A DNA stretch of 64,000 nucleotides from Channallabes apus. Lineage: Eukaryota; Chordata; Actinopteri; Siluriformes; Clariidae. The DNA is taken from assembly GCA_030522415.1 (NCBI GenBank), contig CM060113.1, positions 6,055,967-6,119,966 of the forward strand, written 5' to 3'. Under the pieces are notes generated by a model. It had not been told where the DNA came from and ran no database searches. It saw only the letters and a program-made list of their open reading frames with translations. Shown piece by piece: positions 1 to 12,910 of the stretch. A program made the position numbers and the translations under genes. Numbering within the stretch: position 1 is the stretch's first letter; each line of letters opens with the position of its first letter.

Positions 1-1729
1 AGAGTTTTTTGTTTATAATGAATATGTGATGAAACAACATACAAATAAATTACAGTTTTACATCAAGTTTTATTCAGTCAGGAAAGCTTTCGAAGTGTTA
101 AAAAATGAAAAAATGTGAATTAAAAAGGCTGATATACATATATAAAAGAAATCCCTAACATGACTTTTTGAACTTCTATTTCTTGCTTTTGGTTTACATC
201 CAGTACGGGTGATGGTCTAGTAAAACTAGTGAAGTCTTTATTTATGGTGAAAAACTACTTTTACAAATTATGTCTTTTTACAAGACTACAAAAGACACAA
301 TCAATTTTAAAATGTTTTCTATTTTGCTCTTCTTATAACTAACTAAGTGAGCTTAGCGGACACGAACACTGCCTCCATCTTCAGCAGTATACAACCAGGA
401 TAACGCTAGCTAATTAGCCAAGTGCTGTCTGGGTTTCTGTATCTTGCTAAGTAGCTTGCTCACGCTAAGTCACCATTTCTAGCTACATAGCAAGCTAAAC
501 ACACCCCTTAAACATTACTTATGTTTTGAAGTGACATTTTAAGTTTAACACATAAAATAAAATATCACACGAATCAGACATGTAGCTAGGTTAGCCTGTT
601 CAGCTAGCTAATCACTTTCCAGGATGTTGGGCTCTGAATTGCTGATATCTCGAGTTAGCATCATTTGCAGATCATTATCACAATTCATTTCCCTTAACTT
701 TGTTAATGGTGTAAGGTTTTAAAAAAAAAAGTTTCACTTGAACTTTTATTGCATGAGAAAGCCTCTGGTCTCTGGAGGTTTTAATGGTTCTCCTAAATCA
801 AAGAAACATTTAGCGTGCTAGGTGAGACTGGGTACTACTGTAGGCCTGTGAGAGTATAGAAATCCTTAGGAAATGTAGGAAAGTATGAAATCCTTCCCTA
901 GGATCATGGAAAGTTCTCTGGAAAGGTGTGGCCCAAAATATTGGCACTGATGCAGCCCTTTCAGATAACACACACACAATGATTGCCGTCAACATGCACA
1001 TTTCTTTTATTTGTAATGGAGGAACACCAAAACAAGTGCGGAACAAATGTGAAATCTAATCATATATCATACGAAATCCCCCAAATTATTGGCGCCCTTA
1101 ATTTAATATCTGGTGGCATGACCTTTGAAAAGAAAAACTGCAGTCAAGCACTTCTGTAGCTATTAATTTAGTGTTGCATTAATATAGTATTTAGTGTGCA
1201 GTAATGTATGTGTGATGAATAAAGACTGAACTTAACTCATATAATAACACTGTAACACTGTTGACTGTAGAGTAGGGATAACAGCGGAGGTATAACATAC
1301 AGTACAGTACAGTACTCAACCTCAGAATAAACGTATCGCTCAGAGCTCTTAAGAACACCTTAAGCAACATATTGTAATATGAAGATAACAGCATGACTAC
1401 TGATAGAAATTTTATGTTAGCCTGATGAATTATGCAAAAACACTTTCACATCACGCTTTCATGTACTTTACAGTCTCTTCCTTTAAATTCCCAGCAGTTG
1501 ATTGGACAGGATTTCATCAGAATACACTAAGAAGTTGCAGAAACATACGCCTTAACATCTTGCTTCACCTTTTTGGCAAATGACAATATTCGCCGTTGAA
1601 GACATTTATATACCGCATGATCACATGTTATCTGTCACACATGATCATGTGCTGCCATTTATGTGACATATGATCACATGTGAATGATAATACGTCTGAG
1701 CTCAAGCAGCAATTATTACTCACTTACTT
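1..1729. other. Non-coding, AT-rich, no gene recognised
   Basis: No frame resembles a known protein. A cluster of gctagc/agctagct words lies at 400-620, and a TGATCA-rich palindromic patch at 1615-1681. Confidence 0.6.
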
Positions 1730-1940
1730 ATAGTCTATACCACTTTATCCTGTATACAGGGTCACGTCAATGATTATTTCATATCTATTATAATTGTTAC
1801 ATTATTATTTTTATTAGTAGCCTGTGATGAATTTGCACCCCGTTTACAGTAGGTTGTCCCTGGCCTTGTGCCCTGAGCTCCGTGCGATTGACTCCTAGCC
1901 ACTTGCGACCCTGCTCAGAATGACGAATGAATGAATAAAT
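1730..1940. mobile_element. Two SINE family A fragments in opposite orientation
   Basis: 1730-1768 reads the minus-strand tail (ataccactttatcctgtata then cagggtc). 1818-1940 reads the plus-strand 3' part (ccttgtgccctgagctccgt ... gaatgaatgaataaatgaa). They form a loose inverted pair. Confidence 0.6.
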
Positions 1941-3445
1941 GAAAGCGTAAGGGAAAAACAATCTAGAAGATACAGTACCACATCACCAATCTGAGTTTAT
2001 TCAAATCTGGATGTTACAAATCTGAGTTTGTTTCAGATCAGACAGGCTCAGTGACTCAGTGACTCAGTTCCGCCTGTAAGTCCCGTTTTTTGGGGGGGAA
2101 AAAACAAGGAATGACAACATAAGTATTCCCTCACATCTTGGATTTGAGAAGAATAAAATTTGTCTATCCGGCCTCCTGCTTTATCATTCCGAGTGCACCT
2201 GTATCCTGATGTGGCTTTTGTTCCCCCTTCTCCGCAAACTTCCACAATTTGACCATGCACACCAGAACTTCTAATTGTTTTACATGAAGTTCAGATGGAA
2301 CACAACTGTCTTGAATTAGTTTTAGCTTTGCTTACGTCACTGAGCTGAACGAAAACATATGAGTAATGGCAATTCAAAGTAAAAAAGTGCAAAAAGCAAA
2401 AAGTGTTTTGGCACAAATCTGGCCTGACATTCCTTCCACCACTATGAAGAGTTAAAAATGTGTTAGCCATAAGTTGTCCAACTTTATGCTCTTCTTTATT
2501 AAACCACTTCCTAGCCTGTAATTTTACAAAGTGGGGAAAATGATGGGATGAAAGGTAAGATAAAAGAGCGTCTGTAGTGGTCTCCATGACTGGCTACTGA
2601 ATCTGCTGCTCATTGTACGATGCCGTTCAGCTGTGTGACGCCCACACACTGGACTGATCACTTCCACTCCTTTTAACCCTTGATCAAGCTCAGACTTTTT
2701 TTCTAATCGAGGGAGGAGAAAGGCCACACCAGGTTTTTAAAAGGCGATATCCTAAGTACTAAGAACTTTGTTTAAGGACAAAATGTGAACACTTGTATAG
2801 TAATAATATAAAGGATGTGATTTGGGTTTAGACACATTTCTTTAAATATCTTAATCAAAGTCAGATTGATCTTGTATTTCTGATAACAAGACTACAATAA
2901 AACTAATATACTGTACACTGTATGAATATCAAAGTAGACAGAATTTATCATTCTATCTAGAAATTATTTTGCTAGGAATTATCTGCCAATAGAACAAGAT
3001 GATTTCTGAAGGACATGCAGTAAAATGATTATCACGACTGCCTGTTATCAGAAAAATACAAATTAAAATGTATATATATATGAAATTACACAAAACTACA
3101 AATTAATGTTGAAGTACAATTTACAAAAAATATATATATAAAATTTCAATAAATATATAATAACATTTAAAATAACAATACAGAATAATATTTCAGTTTG
3201 GAAATTTGGAACGATATCCAGAAAAAAAATCTTAAATAAATAAGATGGGCTGGGTTTCTTCTCTGTTTTCTGGTTTTCTCACCAATATGTATTGATCAGG
3301 ATTAGGGTGAGGACCAGCCATGCTGAAATGCCCATAATGAAAATCAGAGACAGCATAATTGATTACTTGTCAAAAAGTGAGGAAAAATACAGAACTAAAA
3401 ACCTACAAAACAGCAGCTTAAAAAACCAGTTGATTAGCTTATTTT

Positions 3446-3447
<2 letters not shown>
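1941..3447. other. Non-coding, no gene recognised
   Basis: Only short chance frames are present. AT-rich low-complexity sequence occupies 3068-3180. Confidence 0.6.

Positions 3448-3512
<65 letters not shown>
3448..3512. repeat. (CA)n microsatellite
   Basis: About 32 CA units. A (TG)n run of similar length follows at 3641. Confidence 0.97.
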
Positions 3513-3514
<2 letters not shown>

Positions 3515-3639
3515 TAAAACTCACATTAAAGTTAATAATATATACAATAAAAACATAAAACTAGGTAAATGTCATGTTTGTTACAGGATCAGATCTAAAA
3601 TGAGACCTGATATCTGATCCATTATCTGTGCGATCCATA

Positions 3640-3640
<1 letters not shown>

Positions 3641-3702
<62 letters not shown>
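3641..3702. repeat. (TG)n microsatellite
   Basis: About 30 TG units, 130 bp from the (CA)n run, so the pair can form an inverted repeat. Confidence 0.97.
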
Positions 3703-3705
<3 letters not shown>

Positions 3706-4074
3706 ACTCTGCGATGGTCTGTCAAGGTGTATTCGCACCTCGTGTTCAGTTTTTTCAGGGATACGCTCCAGATTCACCCTGACCCTGAGCAAGATATTAA
3801 TAATAGATTATAATAAAGGATTATAATAATAATAATAATTCATTAATGTACCATTGGTCATGCCATCAAGTTCACCTTTATACTTGCTTCCAGTCCGAAC
3901 CGCAAGCTTTATTCTGCTTTCTGTTTTACATCCTGTTTATACTCACACAGGGTTTTTTTCCTCATAGAATATTATCTTCCCCACACTGTGGGTTTGTGTC
4001 GGCATCTATTAAGCATATGGCCAACAGCCTTTGTGGATTTCACTCCTACAGCCAGTGCGTTGCTCTATACCCTT

Positions 4075-4077
<3 letters not shown>

Positions 4078-4151
<74 letters not shown>
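4078..4151. repeat. (CA)n microsatellite
   Basis: About 36 CA units. Confidence 0.97.
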
Positions 4152-4152
<1 letters not shown>

Positions 4153-4575
4153 GGGGTAAAGATGGAAGTGTTTTGGGGCCACATCTGGGTTTTGGCTCAT
4201 TAGTCAGTGTTTAAGTTCGAAGCAGTCCAGCAGTGTGTACAGTAATGTCTCATTCACAGCTGTCTAACCCCTTATGGTGTACGGTAGACCATTAGAAAAC
4301 ATTTTCAAAGGAAGTTGTAAAGACACTTGAGGTGGGAACGCCACTAAATGCAACATTGGTATTGTGCAAGATGACTCAGTGAAGTAAGTTTTAATGTGTG
4401 CCAGTAAGAACCTGCCTTACTGAAAGCCCTGTGGTGACAGTTGCTGTTTGTTGCTGTGCAAGGTGTTTCCTCTTCCATATTTAACAATGGACCATTACGA
4501 CTCCGCGCTCAGTGTTCACGCGCTAACAGTTGGAAATCTCATCAGCATTTTATCCTGAGACATTTTCATTCACTG

Positions 4576-4648
4576 CTGTGTGTGTGTGTGTGTGTGTGTG
4601 TGTTTTTTTTGTAAGTGGTGTAAGACTTGTGTGTGTGTGTGTGTGTGG
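4576..4648. repeat. Two short (TG)n runs
   Basis: TG runs at 4577-4602 and 4628-4648, separated by a T-rich spacer. Confidence 0.9.
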
Positions 4649-5249
4649 ATGACGTAGTACAGCTGATTTGAGTCAGTGGGATGAGCTGTTAGCATTACAT
4701 TACCTATGTGTCTGTTAAACAGGGTGTGTACACCATCTCTGCCCTGGACGATTAAAGAGAAACAGAAAAGAGTGCGATCCACTTTCACTATTTACAGAAC
4801 AGAACGCGTAAGGAAACTGTAACGTCCTTCAGTATTCAATTTAGTAGTAGTCTAGACGAAGAGCACTAGCACACGTGCAAGTGGAGACTTCTCTGTCAAA
4901 TCCATTATGTCCTGAGGGCCCCGTCACACTCTGACGAAGACCATGGAGTTTCCACTGCTTCCTAAAAATAGCGAAAAATGCAGTTGGAACGGGGACAAAA
5001 AGGAAAAATCTGCCTTTATCAAGGCCATAGTACTTCCTAGCCGCGTACTTGTCAGCGTCTATCATGTTGCCGCTAGTTGCCTATCATGCACATTATCACA
5101 GTTAAAACACACTATGCTCTTACCAAGTGCTTATCACACGTTTACTGCATTTCCATTGCATCTGGTGGGTCAGAATAAATACTAAATTCTCAGAACGTGC
5201 TTATATAAGTGCCATAAGCAACGAAGAACACTAATTGATGTACCCAAAT

Positions 5250-5372
5250 TGTACATAGTGAGTGAATGAGTGTATGAGCAAGTACCCCAGCTCCTGCCCT
5301 CAGTCTCCTGGGATCGGCTCCAGGGGCCCCATGACACTGTATACAGGATACAGCAGTGTAGACAATCAATGA
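5250..5372 (+). mobile_element. SINE family A 3' fragment, diverged
   Basis: agtctcctgggatcggctcc, ggggccccatgacactgtat and acaggatacagcagtgtaga match the last ~100 bp of family A. Confidence 0.6.
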
Positions 5373-5523
5373 CAGTATAACAAGCTTCATTTTTATTTTG
5401 TCCTATTATATTGAGATGAACAACAAAGGCTGATGATGGCATGTCGGTTTACAGCTGTTGTAGTGTAAGTGACTGGAGGGGGAAACAAACACCTTATGGA
5501 GGATCCACAGCATTAACTGTAAA

Positions 5524-5755
5524 GTTTGTCACTGTGGTATAAGAGTAATAAAACACTTCGGGAAGTCCCGTTATAGGACTATACAATGTAATAATGCATC
5601 CCACTATCTCTATGTTAATTATTTACCTTTAACATCATGCCCCTGGGAGAAAGTGTTTTAAGGTAGAAAGGGTGGAAGGGTACTGGGAAGTGGTGTAAGT
5701 TATACATTTGTAGATTCCTGACTCTTTAAACTCAAAAGATTTCATTTCTTAATAA
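5524..5755. repeat. Related duplicated segment (partner of 7869-8040)
   Basis: ctgtggtataagagtaata, atgcatcccac, gtactgggaagtggtgtaag then gattcctgactc...ctcaaaag match ctgtggtatgagagtaatag, atgccatcccac, aaagtggcgtaagc and gggtcctgactcaactcaaa at 7869-8040. Confidence 0.55.
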
Positions 5756-7219
5756 TCTAGAGCAGTTGCTGAATAACCGACGCCAAGCGTAAAATTAAAG
5801 ACCACAATGATGAAAGTAAGAAAGCCTCATATTTGCGATGCTCGTGATGTCCCCTGAGACAGTATTCTCCTTAAAAAAGAGGACACCTGTCCACCTCCCG
5901 GCTCTGAAGCCTCTCTGGTCTCGCTCCACATGTCCGTTTTCTCGCCGCTGTCAACTGCTGAATAAATAGCTTTGACACCTCTGTCATGATGGCCTACGCG
6001 GGCTTGCCAGTGGATTCCTCGATCATGACCTCAGCATAGGCTCGTCTGGACACTTGTGTATCTTTATCACGGTATGAAATTCTCACCGTGCTATTTACAC
6101 CGTCCAGAAGCTGGATTATATGTCAGATATGAGTAGAGGAGACATGATAGATAAAGAATACGACAGAGAGAGAGAGAGAATTATGACTAAGAGGCTTGGA
6201 CAAAAGTTTTTGGATTAGTACTCGTGCTCCTGCGAAAACAAATAGAAGTGATTCTGGACGTGCCAGTGACATCTCTTTGGAAAGATTTGAATGATTGTCA
6301 AGGTTGGAACACTTTCCTACCCCACGTAGAGACACATGAGCAGACTTTTGGTCAGTGTCTCAAGCCAGTCTGACATTCTCCTCGTTGCCAAACAGCTCAC
6401 ATCATACTGGCACAAGCGATACAATGACTTGCACTTGACTCATTTTCTGAAAAACCAGCACATTCGCTGAGCCTCCACCCCTGGCCGCAATTTCCTTCTG
6501 TGACCGAATGCTGTGGCTTGGAAAGATTAAACCGGAGCGTGCATGCCTGGTTTTGTGGAATGACTCTGCCATGATCTAGTGGACATCAACCAAGAGCTTT
6601 ACCTAACGAGCATGGGTATGAAGGATTCGGATGCTGAGAACAGGAAATAATCTCATTTTCTCTCTGTAGCATATCAAACCCAAATTGGTTGTTGAAGGAG
6701 GAACAGATGTCCGCTTTGCTATCCGTTCTCTTAATAAAATGACACCACAAAAATGCAGCGGAGGCATTCTGTATCACTTTCACACACTTTCAGTTCCCCC
6801 TTTTAGTTCTGTACAGAATGCAGACTGTGTGGGTTCGGAGATCACCTCTGTCTCATCCTGGCCCTTTTTATTTTTTTATTTATTTTTTTTTATACAAGAT
6901 CCTTTGTTTCTTTTGGGTGGTATTAGTGAACTAGGACAACATGGGAGCACTGCTTCAGGCCAGAGGAATGCAAGAGGGGAATTTTGACGGCACGAGTGAT
7001 GTCATGGTTTCTCTTGAAGCACTTAAAAAAGCTAATGAAAGCCCAGGAGGTCATGAAAAAGTTGGACATGAAAGTTTAATAACACGGGAAACATTTACCG
7101 CTTTTAGGAGGAAAAAAAAAGTCAACAAAAAAAAGAAAAATTAAAATTAAAAAATCTTATTGTTAGACAAAATGCTTAGGATTTTTATTGCGTCTCTTCT
7201 GTGTAGTGGTGTATTACGT

Positions 7220-7254
7220 CAGTAATCTTTCTTTCTTTCTTTCTTTCTTTCTTT
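7220..7254. repeat. (CTTT)n microsatellite
   Basis: About eight CTTT units. Confidence 0.9.
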
Positions 7255-7258
7255 TTAC

Positions 7259-7535
7259 AAATTTCCAAAGCAGGAAGATGTACAGTACTATATGAGGAAA
7301 ATCTATTATAAACAATCCAAATTATAAGTCATAGTCAAAATGAGTCAAAGTCAATCAATAGGGCATTGTCGATCATACAGAGGAAAATAACCTATGCAGG
7401 AAATACAAGCAGTAAAATATGTCCCAGGTTTGGATAAACATGAGGAATGTTCTGTTCAAAGAAACTGAGTAATAATGAGAGAATACAGGAAGAAGGCGTG
7501 TTCGAGTTCAGGTGTGGAATATTTAAAGTAAAAAA
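7259..7535. repeat. Local direct duplication, copy 1
   Basis: Shares ordered blocks with 8041-8330: tttccaa...ggaagatg, tgaggaaaatctatta, gtcaatcaatagg, gaaatacaagcag, aggaagaaggcgtgtt. Confidence 0.7.
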
Positions 7536-7568
7536 AGTAAAAAGAAAAAAATAGATTAAACAATATGT

Positions 7569-7795
7569 ACAGTGGTGTGAGAAAGTGTTTGCGCCCCTTA
7601 CTGATTTCTTACTTTTTTGTAAATTATCAGGGAAAGTCATAGTCTGTTGGTCACACTTTAATGTTTCAGATCATCAAACAAATCTAAATATTAGTCAAAG
7701 ATAACACAAGTAAAGACATCATACAGGTTTTAAATGAAGGCTTTTGTTATCAAAGGAAAGCAAAATCCAAAACTATATAACTTTTTATAAAATAT
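7569..7795. mobile_element. Tc1-like element left end (solo terminus)
   Basis: acagtggtgtgagaaagtg then ttgcgccccttactgatttc and a block with gtttcagatcatcaaacaaa match a very common teleost Tc1-like terminus. No matching right end was found. It sits between two copies of a local duplication (7259-7535 and 8041-8330). Confidence 0.6.
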
Positions 7796-8040
7796 TAAAA
7801 AAAAATGAATGAAGGAATAAATAAAAAAATTAATATCAAATGTTTTAATAAAAGAAAATTGTTGGGAAATTGCTGTGGTATGAGAGTAATAGGAACATTA
7901 AGAATGCCATCCCACCATGCGAATATATATATACAGTATAAAGTGTAAAAGCTACAGTGTACAGGGAAGTAGAGGAAAGTGGCGTAAGCAATGCGTTTGC
8001 AGGGTCCTGACTCAACTCAAAAGCTTTGCATTTTTATTCA

Positions 8041-8330
8041 CAACTTTCCAAGGAAGGAAGAGGATGGTGAGGAAAATCTATTATTAAAAACACAACACAA
8101 ATCATCATGCAAAACCATAGTCGTCGAACTGGTACACGTCAATCAATAGGTGCATCATGAGGAAACCTGGGAAACACTGAGAACCTGCAACAGTCGTCTA
8201 GACCAGAAATACAAGCAGAAATATCTGAACAATGTGCATGAACCTAAAGGAATGTCTTGTTTAAGTAAACTGAGTAAACATGAGAATAAAGGAAGAAGGC
8301 GTGTTCCAGTTAAGGTGTAATATTTTAGAA
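8041..8330. repeat. Local direct duplication, copy 2
   Basis: Counterpart of 7259-7535, in the same orientation, about 780 bp away. A Tc1-like terminus lies between them. Confidence 0.7.
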
Positions 8331-8660
8331 TTGAGTCTGGAATTTTAAAGAGGCCGGATATGTGGTGTAACTTTACGGAATCTACTAAAATATTAAATCA
8401 GATTTTTATTATTATGATGTTTAACTGGATACTCATTCTCAAATGGTTTAAAGGAACCTCAAAGTATTTGGGTTAGTTCTTTGCTCGAAGGCACATCATG
8501 ATAATATCAGCATGTATCATCACCCACCACTTTACTGAAATGAGCCACTTTTTTTTGGGGGGGAGGGGGGTATGGGGCGGGGCGGTTACTCCACATGACC
8601 ACATGACCTATGCAGCAACACAGCATAGATCAATGATGATTTAAAATTTTTTTATGTATA

Positions 8661-8724
8661 TTGATAGATAGAGATAGAATGATAGATAGATAGATAGATA
8701 GATAGATACTGTAGATAGATACTG

Positions 8725-8794
<70 letters not shown>
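8661..8794. repeat. (GATA)n microsatellite
   Basis: GATA/TAGA repeats with two 'tactgtaga' interruptions near 8706 and 8720. Confidence 0.95.
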
Positions 8795-8987
8795 TGTGCT
8801 TATATGGAAGTCTTGTCTGTGTGTGGGAGATGCGTGGGAGGTTTCAGACTTTAAACTGTGTATTTGGGTTTTTTTCGGATATTTCAGGTAAAACTAAAGT
8901 TACCATAACTTTTATAACGTGTAAATTTAACCGCTACAGGAATATTGAAATGATGTCGCAGGAATGTAGAACTGTCAAAAAGAACAT

Positions 8988-9262
8988 CGTCTCCCTCATC
9001 GTCTCTACTGCTCTATCCTGTATACAGGAACGCAGGGGGCCTGGAGCCTGTCCCTGGAGACCATGAGGTGGGGTACACCCTGGATGGGGTGCCAATCCAT
9101 CGCAGGGCACACACACATACACACACACATACACACACATACACACACTACGGCCAATTTCGGGAACGCCACTTTTGATTCTGAATGTCTTTGGACTGTG
9201 GGAGGAGCACACAGACCCTGAGGTAGTACACAGTAGTAGTACTAACCACTACGCCCCCCCCC
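8988..9262 (-). mobile_element. SINE family A, diverged, near full length
   Basis: Contains ctctatcctgtatacagg, the ggtacaccctggatggggtg block, an expanded (CA)n, ctttggactgtgggagg and a decayed tRNA-like head (actaaccactac). Confidence 0.8.
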
Positions 9263-9969
9263 ACCCCCACCCCGTGCTATTTCTTTGCCTATGTGACCAA
9301 TTTTTACATTGTTTTGCTCAGCTCATTGGTTATACGGAAATACAATTCACATTGCCTATTTTGTGCAGAAATAAAAGATATGTCACTCTATACTGCACAA
9401 TCCTAAGCCACATATAGGTTTATTTTAAAAATTGCAAGACAAAAAAGACAAAAAAAATGGTGAGAATGCTCTGAGCTTTAAGGGCTACATGTCCTGGCGA
9501 TGTGAAATACTGTACATCGCAGACATTCCAATCATACGTATGTATGAAATATATGAATAAGCATCTCTATAAAAACAACCACTGACTCATAGGCCGCGCT
9601 CATTTCATGTATCGTCTAGCCGCATTCAAAACCAGACCGCGCTGTCAGATCTGTAATAAAAGAAGTGGTTTCTGTTTCCTCAGCACATTTAAAGGCGATT
9701 TATGACCTCGTGCAGCAACAACATGAAAAACACTCGGTTGTAACGTCTCACCTGGACCCTGAGTGAGTGTGTGCGAGTGAGTGTGTGTGTGTAGGGGGTA
9801 ATTATGGAGTCACTTCCCTCTAGGTGCTGAGTAAAGAGTGACTCAGAGGACGGAGGCTTTGTGTCTCAGCGTGTAAGCCGCTGTTTGCTGTGTGTTTCTC
9901 CTCTGACTGATGGATGACGCGGCTTAGCAGCTACAAAGGTAGACATGTTGTGGAGTACAATAGGAATAA

Positions 9970-10075
9970 TCCAATACAATTCAATTCAATGTTATTTGTA
10001 TAGCGCTTTTAACAATTGACATTGTCTCAAAACAGCTTTACACAATCAAAAGAATTATTGAAGTTTGTATGGAAT
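9970..10075. repeat. Teleost interspersed repeat with (AATTC)n edge
   Basis: caattcaattcaatgttatt, tgtatagcgcttttaacaat and ctcaaaacagctttacac form a widespread fish repeat end. A diverged second copy is at 18277-18330. Confidence 0.6.
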
Positions 10076-10609
10076 GTGAATGACCTGAATAATGCTTCAG
10101 CAGGTTCGCAGAGATCAACGACAGTGCAAACAGTGGGAAACCTCGCGCAGTAAGGGAAAGGGATGAGTGACACATCCATGTGGAATAGGCCATGAGGATG
10201 TTTTTAAGAATGAAATTACAAAGACGTTGCATCAGCAATATGGAATAGAGGAGGTGTTTCACCCGGACCTGCCTGGTTCGCTGTCCCGAGTTTTTCTCTC
10301 TGTTAAGTGATAACTTTAATCGGCACCGATTTGGGCGGGTGCAGTTTCAATTACGGGAGATGGGGAACGAGAGTACGTGCTGATGATGCACGCACCGTCG
10401 TCACAGCAAAACTCCAAAGCAATCCAAGCACACTTTAATAGTAAATCCGTGTTTGCTCGGTTTGATCATTAACAGGTCAGGAATGAACTTGGACTCTTAA
10501 CTGATCTCACCTTCAGCCTAGAAATGTTACTTCTCAAGCAGCTGCTTTTTAATCGTCACACTATTTTATTGTTCTTCTGTATAAACACAGATAATAGTTT
10601 CTCTATGTA

Positions 10610-11010
10610 CACTCTACGGCCAAAAGTATGCGGACACCCGAGGAACACCCATATGCGTCATCAAACAGTCGACTTTTACTGAAACTAAGAGACCCAGACC
10701 TGTTCCAACACGACAATGCAGAAAAAGCTTTGGTTGGACTGGAAGAACTCCGGCACAGAACTCTACCTCCACCGTACACCTTCGGGATTGAACTGGAACT
10801 TGAGCCTCGTCTTCATCTTCAGGATTGAATTGGAACCAGAACATCTGCATCTGGGCTCACTAATGAACCAAAATCCACACAACATATCATTCTAAGCCTT
10901 CTGAAAAGTAAACACTGGAGCGCATTATGACAAAGAAGGCGAATAAATCTGGAACGAAATGTTCATTTGGTGTGATGGTCAGGTGTCCGCATACTTTTGA
11001 CCACACAGTG
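10610..11010. mobile_element. Tc1/mariner-like element relic, internally deleted
   Basis: Imperfect ~29-bp terminal inverted repeats: cactctacggccaaaagt... and, complemented from the right, cactgtgtggtcaaaagt..., both ending atgcggacacc. A TA dinucleotide precedes the left end. The middle (10693-10800) still resembles Tc1 transposase coding sequence (ttccaacacgacaatgc; tggaagaactc; ttcgggattgaactggaac), with many lesions. It is non-autonomous. Confidence 0.8.
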
Positions 11011-12910
11011 CAGAGAAGATTGTCTCTATATACAGTATTGATACGCATGACAGCTATACGATTATATTAATAATCAATCTGTACCCTGCCATTTCATATT
11101 GTACATGCTGTTATGGAAAAACATGCATCGTGATTTACTGTTTCCATGGAATGGTTCATTCTTGCCCACATCTTGTGGTGTGAGGCGTTATAACATGGCA
11201 ACTTTCCAACAATCATATATTCACATATAGTTAAGGATGACATGCCTTTGTTTTCCCCTATTCATGTCAGAGATTTTTTTGGACTACCAAAAAAAACCTT
11301 GTGTCCTGTGAAAGCAGCTATAAATAGTTGTGCCCTAACCGGCTTCTGCTTTTTTTTCTACGAAGAAGAAAAATGCTGCTTGTCATGTTACCATGAAGAC
11401 TCTCTGACATGGGAAAACTTACAGCTGTACTGTATCTCTGACTGTTACAAAGCGCTGACACTGGAGACTCCTTCCATAAAGTCTTCTCATTTTATTATAC
11501 GAGATTATATTAAGGTTACTGTAGTTCCGACCGAGTAATCTGATTGGAGGAGAGGCGTTCCACGAGAGGTGATAATAAACAGAAACAGCACTGTTTAACT
11601 ACTGTACTGTACATGTATCACTTGGTGCCACAGGTGTCGTTAATTACACGGTCAATTTGGAGAAAGAAACTGTTAAAATAAACAAACATATCAATAAATC
11701 TGTGGAACTGTTGTATAAAAGCAATATCACATCATTGAGTTGCATCTGCACAGGCAGCTTAACTTTGTCACTGTGTATGTTGCTAATCAGCTAATCAGAC
11801 CTCAGAGGTACGTTTCTATGAGTGCTAAGACTACTGGAAGTTGTGTGGGAGTTGCATGATAGTTTTTTTCAGGGTGTACAGTACGCCAAAACATGAGCTG
11901 TTGTATAAAAGCAATATCACACTTGAGGCTGTGCTGTTGTGCTGAATATCAGCTGTGATGAGGTCATAGGCAGCAGTGTGATATTCCTTAATTATGCACT
12001 TTTCTTTGCTGATTGTGAAAAATGTTCTAATACAAGCTTCTGAACTGTTAGATTAGACAGTTCGACTGGTCATGAATTCTTTATAAACCTGTGATGTAAA
12101 TAGTTTTAACAGTAATAATAATATACCTAATTATTTAGTTTAGACATGAAGGGAAATCTCTTCCTGACTCTGTATTGCTCATAAACCTTTCAAACCAGCT
12201 GCCCATGAGATCTTGTTCGTGTTTCTAAATCATAAAGCTATTAAAAAAAAAACACAGGAAGAACAAAGATAGAGATGTTTGCGCAGCTGCTCGTTAAATA
12301 TAGCCATGAGTCTCTGTGCAGGTGGGTCTCCGAGCTCAACCGTGTTCTTTAAAATGTTCCTAACATGCAAAGTTCACTCACACAAGTGCTGATGAATGAT
12401 AGGACCAGCAGTAGGAGGGAGTGTCAAGCGTAATGGCTCTCTTAACATCCATTTCCCTGCATTCCATCTGTAGGCTTGGCAGATAACACGGGCCGGTCAT
12501 CGAAACTCCACGCGGCGTGTATCAAAGGCATATACTCTCACTTAAGACAGGCTTTTGTTTACTTTGATCAGTTGGAATTGGAGTCGTAATGAAAACAGAA
12601 AAGGATATATTTAACTTTCTGTCCTAGACAACAATACAGAAATAAAAAGTATGTAAAATGTGTAGTGTTTATGTTGAAATATATTTGGTAGTATGTTGTA
12701 ATATATCAATCATTTACACTGTAGCAGATACATATTATACATTTTCTTGTATATGTGGATATTAAGGAGTATACAGTAGTATAATCTCATTAGATCATTG
12801 TACAAATATGATGAGACAAATATATCATATTTGTCTTATCATATATATCATATTTGTCTTATCATATTTGTTACACTATATAAAATTATTATATTGCATA
12901 TGTATCATGC
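11011..12910. other. Non-coding with dispersed repeat
   Basis: Holds the direct repeat at 11707. No protein match was recognised in the short frames. Confidence 0.55.
11707..11921. repeat. Dispersed direct repeat, copy 1, bracketed by a 24-nt short repeat
   Basis: 11737-11895 matches 13592-13747 (gagttgcatctgcaca, ttgtcactgtgtatgttgct then aatcagctaatcag, cctcagaggta, gtttctatgag). The words ctgttgtataaaagcaatat then caca occur on both sides, at about 11708 and 11898. Confidence 0.7.

Larger units (their letters stand above)
4650..7219. other. Non-coding apart from repeat pieces
   Basis: Contains the SINE fragment at 5250 and the duplicated segment at 5524. No exon with plausible splice sites was recognised. 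Confidence 0.55.

Noticed and set aside
10628..10828. 66-codon plus-strand frame
   Set aside because: It overlaps the decayed Tc1 transposase region and reads through lesions in the wrong frame. It is part of the transposon relic.
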